Source: Papaver somniferum (Eukaryota > Streptophyta > Magnoliopsida > Ranunculales > Papaveraceae). Taken from it: a stretch of DNA of 64,000 nucleotides. The notes beneath the pieces were generated by a model. It had not been told where the DNA came from. It was given only the letters and a program-made list of their open reading frames with translations, and made no database searches. Shown piece by piece: positions 1 through 12,866 of this stretch. The stretch is from assembly GCF_003573695.1 (NCBI RefSeq), contig NC_039364.1:71134256-71198255 (forward strand). Reading direction: 5' to 3'. Position 1 is the first letter of the stretch. The number at the start of each line of letters is the position of its first letter. The position numbers and the translations under genes were made by a program.

Positions 1-2228
1 TGGAAAATAAAGTAAAGACACACAACAAGATTTTGTTAACGAGGAAAAATACAAGGCAGAAAAACCCAGGGACCTAGTCCAATTTTCACTACTCTCAGAA
101 TTAAGCCGCTATACAAAGACTACTACAACTTTGTATAGTTGAGACCAAGTAATCTAACTCAAACTTACCCAGTTCCTTCAATATCCCTGCGCCTACAACC
201 AATTTGGTCTACGCACGTGACTCTATCTTAAGTAGCTTCACTTGCTGTGAAGACTTTAGCAACTCAACTCATTTGAATTATAATCTGAAACAGTAATGGA
301 CTAACCAGTTTCAGTTACCTCTCTATCAATCTCCTAGATCAAAAGGTTAATTGGATATATAGTTGAGTACAAAGGTTTTTCCGTTTAATTAATATAAACT
401 CCTTTGTCTGGATAAATCAACTATGATCAATATTACCGAAATAATCAATCTTAGATCACAAACTATCAAAGTAGATCTCAAAGAAAAATACCTAGATAGA
501 TTTTTGATCTATACAACAAGCTTTAAAGTCTATTAGAGATAAGCATCTGTTGGATCCCAATCAATCAATATGCACGAAGTTATTACAAAGATCACATCTA
601 GTCTTCAATCTTCCAGTCTTCAAACTACCCGCACAAGCAACTTGATTCCACTAATGATCGATCACACACGGAATGAAGTATGCTAACAGTGGATGATCAA
701 AAGCCCTATCTTCATATCTAAATGCAATAAAGCAGATCTGAAATTGTTGATCCTTGAACTAGTTCGAGTGACCTTATATCAGAAGAGAAAAATACAGAAT
801 AAACAAACTAGATCTATCACGATTCAACTTTACTGTTAGTCAGTCAAATCAATAAGCAAAAACTAAAATACGTTTATTAGTTTCCCACCCACGGTACTAC
901 TAGAGCTTCTTTGATCCCACATAAGTCTTTAAACAAAGCGTGTATATTTCACCTAATCAGGATACTCTCCTCTCGAACGATTATCACAAAATACTCCAGT
1001 GGGCTTTCCACACAAACGGTTAGTTAAGTGTATATAGGAGATACGATTGTAAGAATTACAAGCTCCACTATTCATAAACTAAGATAGTTTGAACAACAAA
1101 TAATTACCAAATCCGAAAATACTAAAGATATTTAATAATTATTTATTTTCGATTTTGTTAAATTTCAACTGTAACCAACTCATGTTCCGAAATTTCTCTT
1201 AAATGATCACAACTAATATTAGATAGCATATAACATATATTTTACTAATATAGAAACTAGACATATGCTTATCCATTAGGTTATGAAAAGCATAAAAATT
1301 CCGAATATCAAAAAGATATTTAGAATATTTCCGTTTCGGGATCTCACCTTAAGTATTAAGGGAAATACTTAAACGTTAAGTAATAAGAGTTTAACACATG
1401 TTGAAATACTATGTCGGCGTCTTATGAACTTTCCGTGTTAACTAACCAAACTACATTTACGATATCTATGTAAACTCTAAGATAATAGCTAAACCGAAAA
1501 CGTCTATTTTAGTTAACCTAAGGACTGGTCCTACTAGGGATCCATGGGACCTGTCCTAGTAGTGATCCTTGGGACCGGTCCTAGTAGAGATCCTTGTTAA
1601 AGGATAGATCCTACTAGAGATCCTTGTTTAAATGGTCGGTCTTAGAATATAAATCTTGATTCCTTTCAGCTTTGAAACAAGTTTCGTAAGTCTATTTCAT
1701 GTTGTTAAACATAGTCTTTAGGGTAAGGAGTCAACCCAAAAGTTCAACACACTAACTAACAACGAGTTATCAATTAGTGTTATGTCTAATCTACAAAGTT
1801 CAAATGGCTAAACTATACTTTATAACCCAATAAATATACCAAAGTTGTGTAAAACAACTAGTATGTGCTTCCTTGACACTTTGATAATAATGAAATGATC
1901 AAGTCACCAATGCTAGAGATACATAAATAAACTTCGTATGCATGTTTTCAATCTAAACGACTTGAAAAAAAACATAAATAAAAGTGAAATAATTCAAGTC
2001 AGCATTACTAACCTCGACTGGAAGGATGATGTGTTCGTTGATGTCGATACGTTTTGAGGTTGTTCAGAGTAACACGAGCGAGTCTCAACATTTCTATTGT
2101 TCCTAGTCTAACCTAACGAAATTAACTCTAGTAATCAAATCAAACGACCTCAAGTTCTGGAGCTAAAAGATGACAACCAAATTTGACATACCAACGCTTG
2201 GTGGGTTCAACTGAGTAATTCTCTAACA
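1..2228 (-). mobile_element. Ty1/copia-like LTR fragment, cut by window start
   Basis: No coding frame of note. The block shares several landmarks in the same order with the copia-like LTR at 21474-23950: a GTTAACGAGGAAA word followed by GGGACCTAGTCC (about 35-80), and a terminal stretch CCAACGCTTG ... TAACA (2193-2228). Read on the minus strand it would begin TGTTA, as the other LTR does. Just beyond it the minus strand is purine-rich (2229-2240), like a polypurine tract, which would make it a 3' LTR. The other end lies outside the window, so the full length is unknown. Copia assignment is inferred from the second copy. Confidence 0.55.
1515..1632. repeat. Short direct repeats inside the LTR
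   Basis: About four imperfect copies of a unit near 30 bp, built on GGTCCTAGTAGAGATCC with variants (GGTCCTACTAGGGATCC, TGTCCTAGTAGTGATCC). The core GGACCGGTCC is palindromic. The block lies in the part of the LTR where the related LTR at 21474-23950 has its own, different palindromic block. Confidence 0.6.
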
Positions 2229-2545
2229 CACTTTCTCTAAAATTAGGTGAACTTCTGTTCTTATGCATTTGCAAGGTTTTACTTGGCTTTATTCCCTGAA
2301 ATTTCTGCTCAACCGAAGACTCTTGATCATATAGTTGTTATTAGTTATGTAAGAAAGCTACTGGATCAAGAAAGACTACAACCAAGACCGAAAAGTCTGG
2401 AGTGAACTAATTTTCTTGGTATGTAAGTGTTGACGGTGGATTTTTGAAAAAGACAAAAATCGTAAATTCGTTGGTGAACCTGTGTGCTTATAGGCTTTAC
2501 TAATAGTCATAGAAGTCATTTTTGATCCATATATCCTATCTCTGA

Positions 2546-2546
<1 letters not shown>

Positions 2547-2575
<29 letters not shown>
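2547..2575. repeat. (TG)n microsatellite
   Basis: An uninterrupted TG dinucleotide run of about 29 bases. It lies 45 bp before the acidic reading frame at 2619. Short open frames that read through it on the minus strand (runs of Thr-His) are artefacts. Confidence 0.95.
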
Positions 2576-2578
<3 letters not shown>

Positions 2579-2618
2579 CTAGGGCTTCACCCATGTATAG
2601 GATAGAGATACAAAACCG

Positions 2619-3596
2619 ATGGAACCTTATGTATATTATCATACATGTCAACAACCTTATGACAAGCATGTAAGTGAACAATCACGAGGATGGAAGGATA
2701 GTTATACTTCTAATCAGTTGTTTTCTAGTAATGCGCAAACGACAAAGAGTTTTGAACTTAAAACTTATGATAGAGTAACCAAACCCGATCATATTTCTCC
2801 CATTCAAAGGGAAGAGTTGCAGTCTAGGTACTCTAATGTGAGAAATGGTGGAAAACGTGTAAACATCAGAAAACTCTATAAGAGATGCAATCAAATGGAA
2901 GAAGATGAAGCATCAGAAGAGACTCTTCAAGAAATTGATAAAGCCATACGAACCGAACTTCAACGTCGCTGGGATATGGAAGATGATGAGGTTGACGAAG
3001 ATTCTGATGAAGATGAGAAACCTTTCGAAATTTCTTGTAATGGTGGTAAAGTTATTCCAACTCCGGATCATAATAACGATCACTCGCCTATTCAAAAGGA
3101 TAAGAATGAAAATGATATAACCGTTGTGATAAATGGTGTACCATAGTCAAACAAAAATATTAGGATGTGCACCAATGAACTAGACTTTTTGAAGGAAGAT
3201 TCCGATTCCGATGACGAGATTGTTGAAGAGATTGAGAATGAAACCAAATTGATTGAAGTCGTGGAAGACCCAATTGAGTTTGCCAAGGATTATAATGATG
3301 TTGAGATTTCGATCGAAGCAGAGATTGATATAGAAAAGCTTTCAAATAGTTTGATAGAGGACCACGATATACTTGAGGTAAATAATTCGCTGGATTTAAT
3401 TAAAAATGATGAGGATCACGTACAAGGTTTGTCTAATCCTTTGCATAATTTTATATATTTTCTTCTAATCGAAGTAATTTCTCAAAGAGTTGTTGACCCA
3501 ACTTTCAACAAAATACCTCACTTAGGATTAGAGTTGTGTGCTTCCAAAGTATTAATAACCTTTTTCTTCATCAATCACCTTGTTTGTGGAATCTGA
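2619..3596 (+). pseudogene. Transposon-derived acidic protein frame, one internal stop
   Basis: Unrecognised. An ATG at 2619 opens 175 codons. A TAG at 3144-3146 interrupts, and the same frame then continues to 3596 (about 325 codons in all). The protein is hydrophilic and rich in Asp and Glu (for example VDEDSDEDEK), with no membrane segment or catalytic motif seen. A second, diverged copy lies on the minus strand at about 47970-48430 and shares the order RKLY, LQEI, IRTE, RR and EDS. That copy sits next to a primer-binding-site-like sequence, so this is more likely part of a gypsy-type internal region (gag or spacer) than a host gene. The protein family is not identified. Confidence 0.5.
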
Positions 3597-6534
3597 AAAT
3601 ACCAATCTTGATTAAACCTATCAAAAAGTTGAAACCAATTATTCACATGAGATGAAACAAAGGAATTGAATTTGTCAAACTGGTAGTAGTGTTTTTCTAT
3701 TTGCAATTTAGTTTGATAGGAATCAAACTATCTCCACCCATCAAGAGAGGATGCCCTAGTTTGGGTTTGGATTTCATTTCTCAATCGGTTTTATTTCAGT
3801 TTCCATTGCTAGATTAATCACTCTCGTATTTTGCAATATTATGTTTTTGGTGGTTCTTTGCTATACCTAACTTAATTAACAATAATCTACTTTTTTGGCT
3901 ACTTCTAGCCATGAAGAAAACGAAAAGAAAAAAAATAAAAATACCCATATTCAGTTTATGAGGGGTAGCATCATCTCTAATGGATTTCAGGAATTGGGTT
4001 AAGTTTCTACATCTTGGAAAGACGAAATCATTGGCTCAAATCTCTGGAATTTGTCCTTATAGTCCCCTCCCTAGATATATTAATGGATACTAACATCGGA
4101 TTCGTGGCCTACCACTGTTTCAAACTGGAAAACCAATAATTGTAATCTCCATGTTGTATATGGAGGGAAACCGAGAATCGACGCCTTGAATGTTTCCGAG
4201 TCATCTCGACAAGGCTCAGTGCCTAGTCGACTAGCAGAAGACATTGGCCCCTCCAGTGTGAAGTGGACCCCATCGTTCAATAATTCATCTGTAAACTTTA
4301 CTGCCATAACAAAAGAAAAGCAGACAATGTCACGAGCTAAAATATATATCAAGCTTGTCTAACCTGACGGATAAAAAGAACTCTTACACAACACCAATAC
4401 CTATGGCGCGGCTGTTTAGAATTCATACTCCAGTTCCAAGCCACGTCTTACTACAAACCCGTGTGTCACAGCGAGTTGCTATCAAATATGGTAAAGTCAA
4501 ATCAACGGCCATCAAAACAACAAGTAGTGTAAGCTGTCAAAGCTTGGTTGAAACCCCAATCAAACCAATTCAAAAGCAACCACAGCCGGGATAGGACCTC
4601 TCAATCGTTGGAGAGAGGTTCGTTGAGACCTTTTGAGAAGAAATGCGAGATGTTGGCAGGACCTAACTCTCGCATGCAAAATGAGTAATGCCTGGAGGGA
4701 CTATCAAAAGAAACTCCAGATTTTGACAGTCCAATAAATAGTGCGCGAACTCACGCATAATGTTAGGTCAACTTTTCTCTTCCTCTATATAAATAAATGT
4801 GTCATGACACCATGTTCTAGTTCTTCTTTAGGTTTACTTTCATGTTATGGTCTCTACCATGCCCTATCTTGGGATCATTCTGCAGGATTTGTTTACACTC
4901 GGTTACTACGAGGTGACATCAATAAATCAGCTCCGCACCATCACCATCATCAGCAACCAAAACTACCATCTTCAGTCTGTTGCGCCCTTTTCGCTACGAC
5001 AAGCTTCTCAAGCGGGTACTTTGTTTACCAAGTAGGGATGATAACTGTATTGATATCAAGTTTTCTTACCTCCGGCGGGTACTTAGTCTACCAACTAGGG
5101 TTGGCAACTTATTGAAGCAGGACATTGGTCTTTTTAAAATTTGTCTTTTCTTGTGGAAATTCGTTGAAGAAGAAGGCATTCCACCCTTTGTTTATCTTCA
5201 AGTTCGCGGATCAACACAACATCACCCCCACATAGGCAGCTGAAGTCAGGGAACAAATATAATAATTGATGCAACATCGCCAACCGGTTTGAGAATGACT
5301 GTAATCATCAACCGGTATTTCTGTTTGTGTTTTTTTCTTCTATGTTGCTAAACAAGTTTATTAGTAGTACTAAGGATAGTTTAGGTTCTGCGAACCATCA
5401 ATAACAAGATTCCTCTATGAAAGTTTCACATCAACAACAACGACAAATGGTGCTCACAAAAGGTGAGGCCAGGAGACATACACCACATCACAGCAGCAAC
5501 AACTACCAATCCACCAACCGATCGGCTACACAACCACCATGAACCCAATGTATCACTTCAAGGTTCATACTCTGAAGTATTCGTCAAAACTTTGGTTATT
5601 CTCGTGGATAGTCAGTGATGAAGGCTTCAAAACCTACACACTCCGGATCTACCATCATCACACAAACAACGAGTATTGGGCTAGCTAAACTGTTGTGTGC
5701 TACACCAACTGTGGACGAAGACACCGGGATCAAGAAATAACCAAGATCATGAGCTATGCAAGTATCATGAATCAAAACTCGCAGGAACATCTACACTATC
5801 AAGGGGATAAGATCTTATCAAACAAGTCGGTCAGAAGTTAATGCTTATGATTTTTGTTCGGACTAATGTTTATTTATGCGATTGTAAAGACCGGAAATAC
5901 TACATACTACATGCCTAAACTATGTAACCCTTGACTAATAGAACCCATAAATAAATTTCTCCTTTTCAATAATCAATAAAATAAAATTGTGATAACAAAC
6001 ATGGAATCAAAACGTGAAGGCACGAATAAAACCGCCAACTTCATATCTTGTGAATGTTGTCTCTATCTTGTGTATTTCAATAAACAAACTAATTAAAGTA
6101 ATCTGTAGTCTGTACTAAAAAAGAGGTTGCAGTAAAACTACTTTACATGAGTTAGCAAGTCCCTTTGAATTCAGATATATGAAAGAAATAAGAAAAATAA
6201 CTATTGGTATTTTTGGACTGGGCTCTCTTACAAGTTCTTGGTGTGGAGTGGCGGCGCTATTCCCAACTGAAGGGATTAGCATTATCATCTGCATGCAAAC
6301 CCTAATTCACCCAACAGCCTCAATATCCAACCAAGGAAATTGGATATATGCCGGCACAAGAATCACGTGCCTTTGATTTGGATAAAACTGCCTTTTCTTC
6401 ACGCACATGAGATAGAAGTCTCACCATCGACACCTAAAATAGTTAGATGATGGCACCACCTTACTGCAATTGAAGTACAAGATTATCCCAAGTACAAGAT
6501 TATTGCACCCATCAGAGCAATTAACATTGAGGGG
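3597..6534. other. Non-coding stretch without a recognised gene
   Basis: AT-rich sequence with only short, unconvincing open frames. A TATA-like CTATATAAATAA occurs at about 4784-4795, followed by a pyrimidine-rich leader and a His-rich stretch around 4935-4955. This could be an old LTR or promoter remnant, but no partner copy is in the window. The last few hundred bases before 6535 should hold the 3' untranslated region of the PWWP gene on the minus strand. Confidence 0.4.
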
Positions 6535-9500
6535 TTATGATGGTCTTCTCTCTATATCGTCGTTAGTAGGGTTTGCTGTTCTAGACGGAGGTCTACCAAC
6601 TGCTTCCGTTAACCTACTGAACGCAAGTTTCACGGGAATGCATGTTATGGTTGTAAGTTCATCATCATGTGCTTTAGTCAACCTGTTCATACCTTTCTGA
6701 TTAGAAAGTCTATTGAGTTTCTGCTGTGTGGCAATTGAGGACAACATTCCTGTTCTTTGACTGGACAAATTTACTTTTTCGAGTAACTTCTCCGGGTACT
6801 TCTTTTCCAAAGCTTTCGAAGGATGAGGATGTGGGATTCGATGCATCACGGTTCTCCGTGCAGTCCTCCAAACAGGTGTAAGTGCTGCACTGCCATCCTT
6901 TTCTGTGGCTTCCTCATAGAAATCATTATTTCTGGAAAGGATAAGATCAGTTGAGTCGTCTCCAATGATTTCAATCTGAACAGGGTGCCCTATAATTGCC
7001 TTACCATTCAATCTGCTCATTAGAGAAACCAGTGGGACATGCTCTCCTTGATAACTTGTTGCTTGAACCATCAAATCCACATCTACCAACTTGGATTTCC
7101 TCCGACTACCAAATTGGTGGTGGCCAACATATATCGGATCATAACACTCTTCTGACTCATCCCAGTATCTTTTTACCGGTGCCCGAGATAGACCATCCAT
7201 ACCCCAAACGAAATCATCATCCGAAGCAATATCTTCTGTTTTTGCTTTCAACATTGGTTGGTATCTTTTGCCATACCCCAAATCTTGATTGTGAATTGGA
7301 TTCTTGTCAAACAAATCACCTCCGTCATAATCATAACTAAAATCACCCTCACCTTGGTAGAAGCCCTGCCCCAAAGACCTTTCACATGAACTATTCCTTC
7401 CCCTACCTTCAAACTGACTGCCTCTATTTAATCCATTATAAATACCTCCATCCATTTCCATGGGTCTCTTCGATAAATTGCGACTATTTCTTTTACCTTT
7501 CAGTTGCCACTTAGATACCCCACCAGCATAAGTACCAGCACCGATTTGGGCACGAGGACGAAGATGAGACATGTGAGTCGTAGATGCAGACCACTCTAGA
7601 TCCTCATTATTCATGCTTGCCCTCCGAACTCGGTAATTATTTACAAGTCTTCCAAAATGTCTTGGTCCCGTGTCAATGGGGACAGAACCTGTGCAGCCAA
7701 TGCAAAATAGCGTGTCAACATAGGAATACAGAGCCAGGATTACTATAATGGGGTCTGACCACACAAACACTGAAAAGCAAAATAAAGGAAATAACAAAAG
7801 GCGGTGATGGGACAACTAGTGAAACAACAAAAGTAATACATGCCACCTTCTTTCAGAGAAGTGACCTTCTTCATTTTGTTGTGGTGGTACAAAAAGTAGT
7901 CTGGCAATGGGCCTGTTTCTCAATTGATTTGCGATTCCATTTAATCATGCTTCAAGAGCTGTGAAATGTTTTCACCAACTACTACCCAAACCAAAATACA
8001 TTTGTTGCTTTTAAAGCTTATACTGTAAGAACTGAGAAATGTGCAAGGACTACCAAAATTTTTATTCCTCAACAAATTTTTCTTCTGTCGATCTAAACCT
8101 ACAAAAAAATCTGTAAACACCCTCTAGAAAATAGAAGAAAAGAAAACGAGTTCCATTTTAAATATGTTATACACTTGTTAACATATCTATATTACATACT
8201 AAGGCATAACTGATTTTTCGATGCTCAATAAAATTGAAAAGATAACTATACTCAAAAAACAGACTTCATTTTCCCTTATCAGATTAGAAGCAAGGAAATA
8301 CCATGCAACCAGATAGCATGTAACGAGAAAAAGCAGGCAGTTTGGTAAATGTAAAGGGTCCAAGTAATATAAAAAAAACATGTGTTTAAACCTAACCTGA
8401 AAAAACACCTGTCTGTTCATCCATGTCTCCATTTAGATAATCTCTCTCAGAAAAATCAGATTCCACCCCTTCTATTAAGCCAGAAGAACTGTCGTCCTCT
8501 GTGGACGAATCATCACTGCTTTCTGTTTCAAACTGAGATGGAGATATCTCCATCTGATCTGAAGGAAATTCCCTATGTTTATCACTTGGCACAGCTGAAA
8601 GATAGACAAATTGGCTTCTTTTTGCTTGGGTACCCCCTCCTGTCCGCTCCTTTTCTTCAGAAGCAGCACCACCATTAGACTGCAAAGAGTTAGATGCAAG
8701 CAGCTTTGCACTGCTTTGCAGTACTTGAATAGGAGGATGATGCATATCGTGTTTTTTTACAGGGGATTCATCAATTACAGCAACTGGTGTTCTTTTCCTT
8801 TTTAAGCTGAACGAGTTTTTAATGCTACCATAGTTGGCACCTTCTGCACTTCGAAACCCACTTGATGAGGTAGCCCTTTGCTCAAAGTCCTGCAAACCTC
8901 CCACCCGAGGTGTCGTTTCACACTTACCATTTTGCAAGCTCAATCGTTTCCCATTTTTATGTTTTTGGGCATGCAAAGAATTTTCTGTGTTCTCCTCAGA
9001 CGAGCCCAGTCCATTTTGTGACTTAAGATTTAATAGTTTGCAATTAATATTACCTAACTTCCCCAGAGGAATACCCATCTCTTTCTTCACACCAATGTGC
9101 ACTTTAGTCCTTGCATTATTTGCATTACCTAACTTCTGCTGCTTCCTCTCCAACTGCTGCTTCTCAAGCTCAAGAGCATGAAGAATAGCATCCTCTCGAC
9201 GTGCATATTTCTCTCTTTTCTTTATGGGAGCACCCTGTGAAGATTCAGCTTTTTCAATACAATCATCAAACTCCCCACACCGAAATGCCTTTACACGCTT
9301 GGATTTCTCTAAATTGTACCAATCCCTAAAAAACAAATACCACAGATCAGGTAATTAATGGAATTACAGATATTTACAAAATATAGAAAATTTACAGAGA
9401 AAAAGTGGGGACTGCAGCAACCATTCAAAAAGTATGCTAAAGAAAACCGGTAATATGCACCCTGGCATTACAAGACAGATTATCTGCATCTTGAATAGTG

Positions 9501-10968
9501 ACAGGATATGTGGCATATATAGTGAACCAATGCACTGTTTTTATAGAGATCAGGCATAAAATGAAACTTATGCAAGCAACATTACATTAATCATGGGATG
9601 CGCACAGACTGGTAAGTCTTGTTTTTTCGAAAAAGTTTATGGGGCTGATGACTCTTTATAATATAGTAATCCTCTCAAAAGGTTTTTTACAAAGAGAAGC
9701 GAAATGAAACAAACTGAGGAAGGTGCCGGTGATTCTACCGAAACATCAATCAGGAACCCCGAGAAGTACCAGCGCAGATCAAGAAACAACCTCCGTTGGA
9801 CTATAACAAGTAACAAAGACTATCCTCTGGATTCCAGATACACAATAGGGAGCCTTAACATAGGTAACAGTACAATAATATAATAATTCACTAATGTATA
9901 AAGATGTAACATTTAACACAACACAGGCAGAAGCTACTAATAATAGCTGCTTATGAAGTGCTTTCGAAGTGTTGCGTGAATTTCTAGCGGAGAAAGGTGC
10001 ACCAGGTTTGTGACTACTAAAAATATTAAAAATTGATTAGGTTTCAGGATTAACGTTTTTAACAAGGATATAGAAAGGTGACGGAATATAACTGCAAAGA
10101 AGGATCAGATATCAAGCTTCAACTTTTCGTGATAAGCCAGCACACCAAACAACTACCCTATCACCAATATTAACAGTAACACTAGTTCAAATATGAAGTT
10201 TTAGCTAGTTTAATGTCATGACACAGATATGTAATATGTTACAAGGAGAAGGAGAAGGAGAAGGAACACAAACGGAGCAATGTGCACTTAGGGTGTCGCC
10301 TTTGTCTATTGAACTGGAAATAACATCCTTAGTAGCATATAAGAGTGTCGCCTTTGTCTATCAAGTCATCATAAGGCACTTACTGGTATAATTTAAGATT
10401 AAATTAAAAATAAAATCGCTGCAACCTATTGTTTACAATTACTTTTGGAATGGTGTAAATCCCTAGCAACGCAAATTCAATTCTCAAGTTTTAGTTTATC
10501 AGCTCTATGATAATACATGCAACTAAGGCCGAAACCAAAACCTACAATCAATACCCATAACAGAAAAGCCTCAAATTTATCTGATCAATCAAGAATCCCA
10601 TTACCTTTAAAGGACTACACAGAAGGTTGATTATTTTATTTCTGCCTATTAGTTTGTTTTGATCTGATACAGTTATTCAGTGAGTTTGAAGTGGTACTCT
10701 TTTAGCTAAAACATTAAAGGCAGCGAAACAAACATACAGAAAAAATAAAGAAAAGAATTTTAAGAACTTACACACTTGCATCTTCTCTACCAAGAAGTTT
10801 GACAGGAGTTCCTGATCTTGGTGACATTAGATGAGAATCAGCAAGTTCATCAGCACCAAGTATCTTTCCAGGCCACCATGAACCATTTCTTCTTCTAACC
10901 CAAACTATAGTACCAACACTACAATCAACTTCTATACCAGTTCCTTCAAACCCATCTAATATTCCCAT
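6535..10968 (-). CDS. PWWP-domain (Tudor/PWWP/MBT) protein, At1g51745-like
   Basis: Spliced gene, exons 10968-10772, 9325-8397 and 7688-6535, giving 2280 nt (759 aa) in one open frame. Introns of 1446 and 708 bp have GT-AG ends. Exon 1 encodes the N-terminal PWWP domain (VGTIVWVRRRNGSWWPGKI, about residues 18-36). The junction restores SVDWYNLEKSKRVKAFRCGE, a signature of plant proteins annotated as Tudor/PWWP/MBT superfamily, such as Arabidopsis At1g51745 and At3g21295. The remainder is a basic and Ser-rich region with nuclear-localisation-like stretches (SLKRKRTPVA), an acidic Ser patch near the end of exon 2, and a C-terminal basic tail. PWWP domains bind methylated nucleosomes and DNA, so a nuclear chromatin role is expected; the exact function is not known. 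The start is the only ATG before the domain. It is the only host-like gene in the window and appears intact. Confidence 0.9.
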
Positions 10969-11590
10969 TTTTGTAAGCCCTAAAAGTTAACCTAGATCAA
11001 AAAATATTCAATCTGTTATCCTCCTAATTCAAAATCAAAACTTCAATCATGCTAATAATTTTTTTCTTCTTCAACCTCCTGTAAATGACAAAGCAAATAC
11101 GTAATGACGATATAGGATCGGATAACAATTAGAGTCTCTTCTTGCGATTCTTTTTAGGGTTTCCATTCAAATCTGAACCAATTTCATCTTTCTATAACTT
11201 TTTAAAGATTTTATTCATCAATTTCATTCAAGATTTAATGGATCAAACTAGGGTTTTTATTTTTCCTCTTTTGATTTTGAATGCACAGTTTTCATATTTA
11301 TCTCTCTCTCTCTTTCTCTAACTCTTGATTGGTAACCCTTGGTTAGAGTTAGGTTTAAATCCTGGTTGGGCATTTAAAAAAGCGATATTAATTAGTTTCT
11401 CGTTACTTGCACGTGCGTGAATCTCGTGCTCTTCAAAAATTTGTGAAAGAAAGAGTGATTTGGTGCGTTGCTACAAGTCAACAATCTGAAAACTTGATAA
11501 AATCAATGACAATGGACTAAAAAGTGAGAGAATACTAAGAAGTAAATGTTGTTTGACATAGCGTGCGTTTGGATAGGTCTTGAAAATGTA
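10969..11590 (-). promoter_or_regulatory. Leader and upstream region of the PWWP gene
   Basis: Contains a CT-rich run (about 11300-11320 on the plus strand) and AGGGTTT-type words (telo-box-like AAACCCTA on the minus strand near 11155-11165 and 11250), common in plant leaders. No firm TATA box was identified. The region is limited to about 620 bp because a TIR transposon begins at 11591. Confidence 0.4.
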
Positions 11591-11653
11591 TTTTTCCACT
11601 TCTAGAACCTCGCGTTTTTAGGGGCCACTCAAAAGGATTTAGGGGCCATCAAT
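11591..11653 (+). repeat. Left terminal inverted repeat of PMD element
   Basis: Contains TTCTAGAACCTCGCG, TTTTTAGGGGCCACTC and GGATTTAGGGGCCA in order. The reverse complement of 20714-20776 has the same words with only a few substitutions. Confidence 0.85.
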
Positions 11654-12538
11654 TTATACCCATCCAAAAACTCTAGTTAAGGGGTACCCTATATGATATT
11701 GAAGTTACATAAATGCCCTTCTGGTAAAACCGTATAAAAACAAAATCAAAAAAAATTCTACTCATTTCAACTCTTCTTCTTCCAGTTTCATATCTTCCGA
11801 TTGTGGAAGAAAAAAAACTTTCCTCGTTCAACCGAAACATCGCCGCGAATCGTAAAATCAAAACATCGTCGATTCGTTTATAAAACAATGGATAAGGGAA
11901 ATGAAACCCACAGACCTAGAACCAAAATGTTGCTCGGGGTATCGATCCAAAGATTGGGATTTTAGCAAGAAATAAAGAAATTCTTGCTGCAAATGAAGAA
12001 GAACGCGAAGAACGCGAAGAACAAGTACCCGGCAATGTAGTCGGTGGTGGCGATTCCGATAGTCAAACACTTCGTCAACTTCAAATGTCCCCAATTAGGT
12101 AAGAATCTATCATTTTTGGTGTTTATTTCGCTTTAATTCGTCGAATCGAGAAAAAAAAATTCTAGGGTTTTCGGTTATTTATCCAGATTCGGACGATATT
12201 CATGCTCATTTACTTCCGAATGTAGTCGTGTTCTTCATTTCTCAAGAACATCGACAGTATTCGGGAGAAAGATTTGATGATTATCTGCCGAATATTGGTG
12301 GTCATATCTTCCTGGATACAAACTGCTAATAATCGGTAGTTTAATGAATTTTTTGGCTACCGAATATATTTAAGTAGACACAGAGTATTCGGAAGAACAC
12401 TCACTACCGAATGTATATATTGAAAAAATCTCAAAATTTCTGATATAGGAAAAATCCCATTTTGGGGCCAGTATTTATTCGGAAGACAATATAATGTTTT
12501 ATACCTCCGATCGTGTAGGATAAAATTTTAGAGTTTCT

Positions 12539-12866
12539 GAACTCCAGTTGATGAATATTCGGTTGTAAACATGTTTAGTTATATTTCGATTGTTTTTCAT
12601 TCGGAAAAAATATGTGTCTTCTTACTTCCGAATTTGTACATTCGGGTTATAGATGTGCACTTTGTCTTCCGATTGTGTAGGATGAAAAATTTACAGCTTC
12701 TGAACTCCAATTGATGCATATTCGGTTGTAAACATGTTTAGTTATATTTCGATTGTTTTGTATTCGGGAACAGTATGTGTCTTTTTACTTCCGAATGTGT
12801 TCATTCGGGTTATATTTCCATACTTTGTCTTCCGATTGTATAGTTTGTAAATATTGTTCCTTTATT
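12539..12866 (+). repeat. 163-bp repeat, two copies, in intron 1 of PMD gene
   Basis: Two diverged copies start at 12539 and 12702 with GAACTCCA followed by CATATTCGGTTG or a close variant. Each holds several TTCCGA and TCGGAA words in both orientations. The unit start matches that of the repeats in intron 3 (GAACTCCAAATGACGCATA), so both introns carry one repeat family. Confidence 0.75.

Noticed and set aside
2376..2681. Minus-strand frame with a run of Thr-His
   Set aside because: Reads through a TG microsatellite; an artefact.
4741..5243. Overlapping 124-, 62- and 87-aa frames
   Set aside because: No domain, no supporting splice pattern, mutually overlapping.
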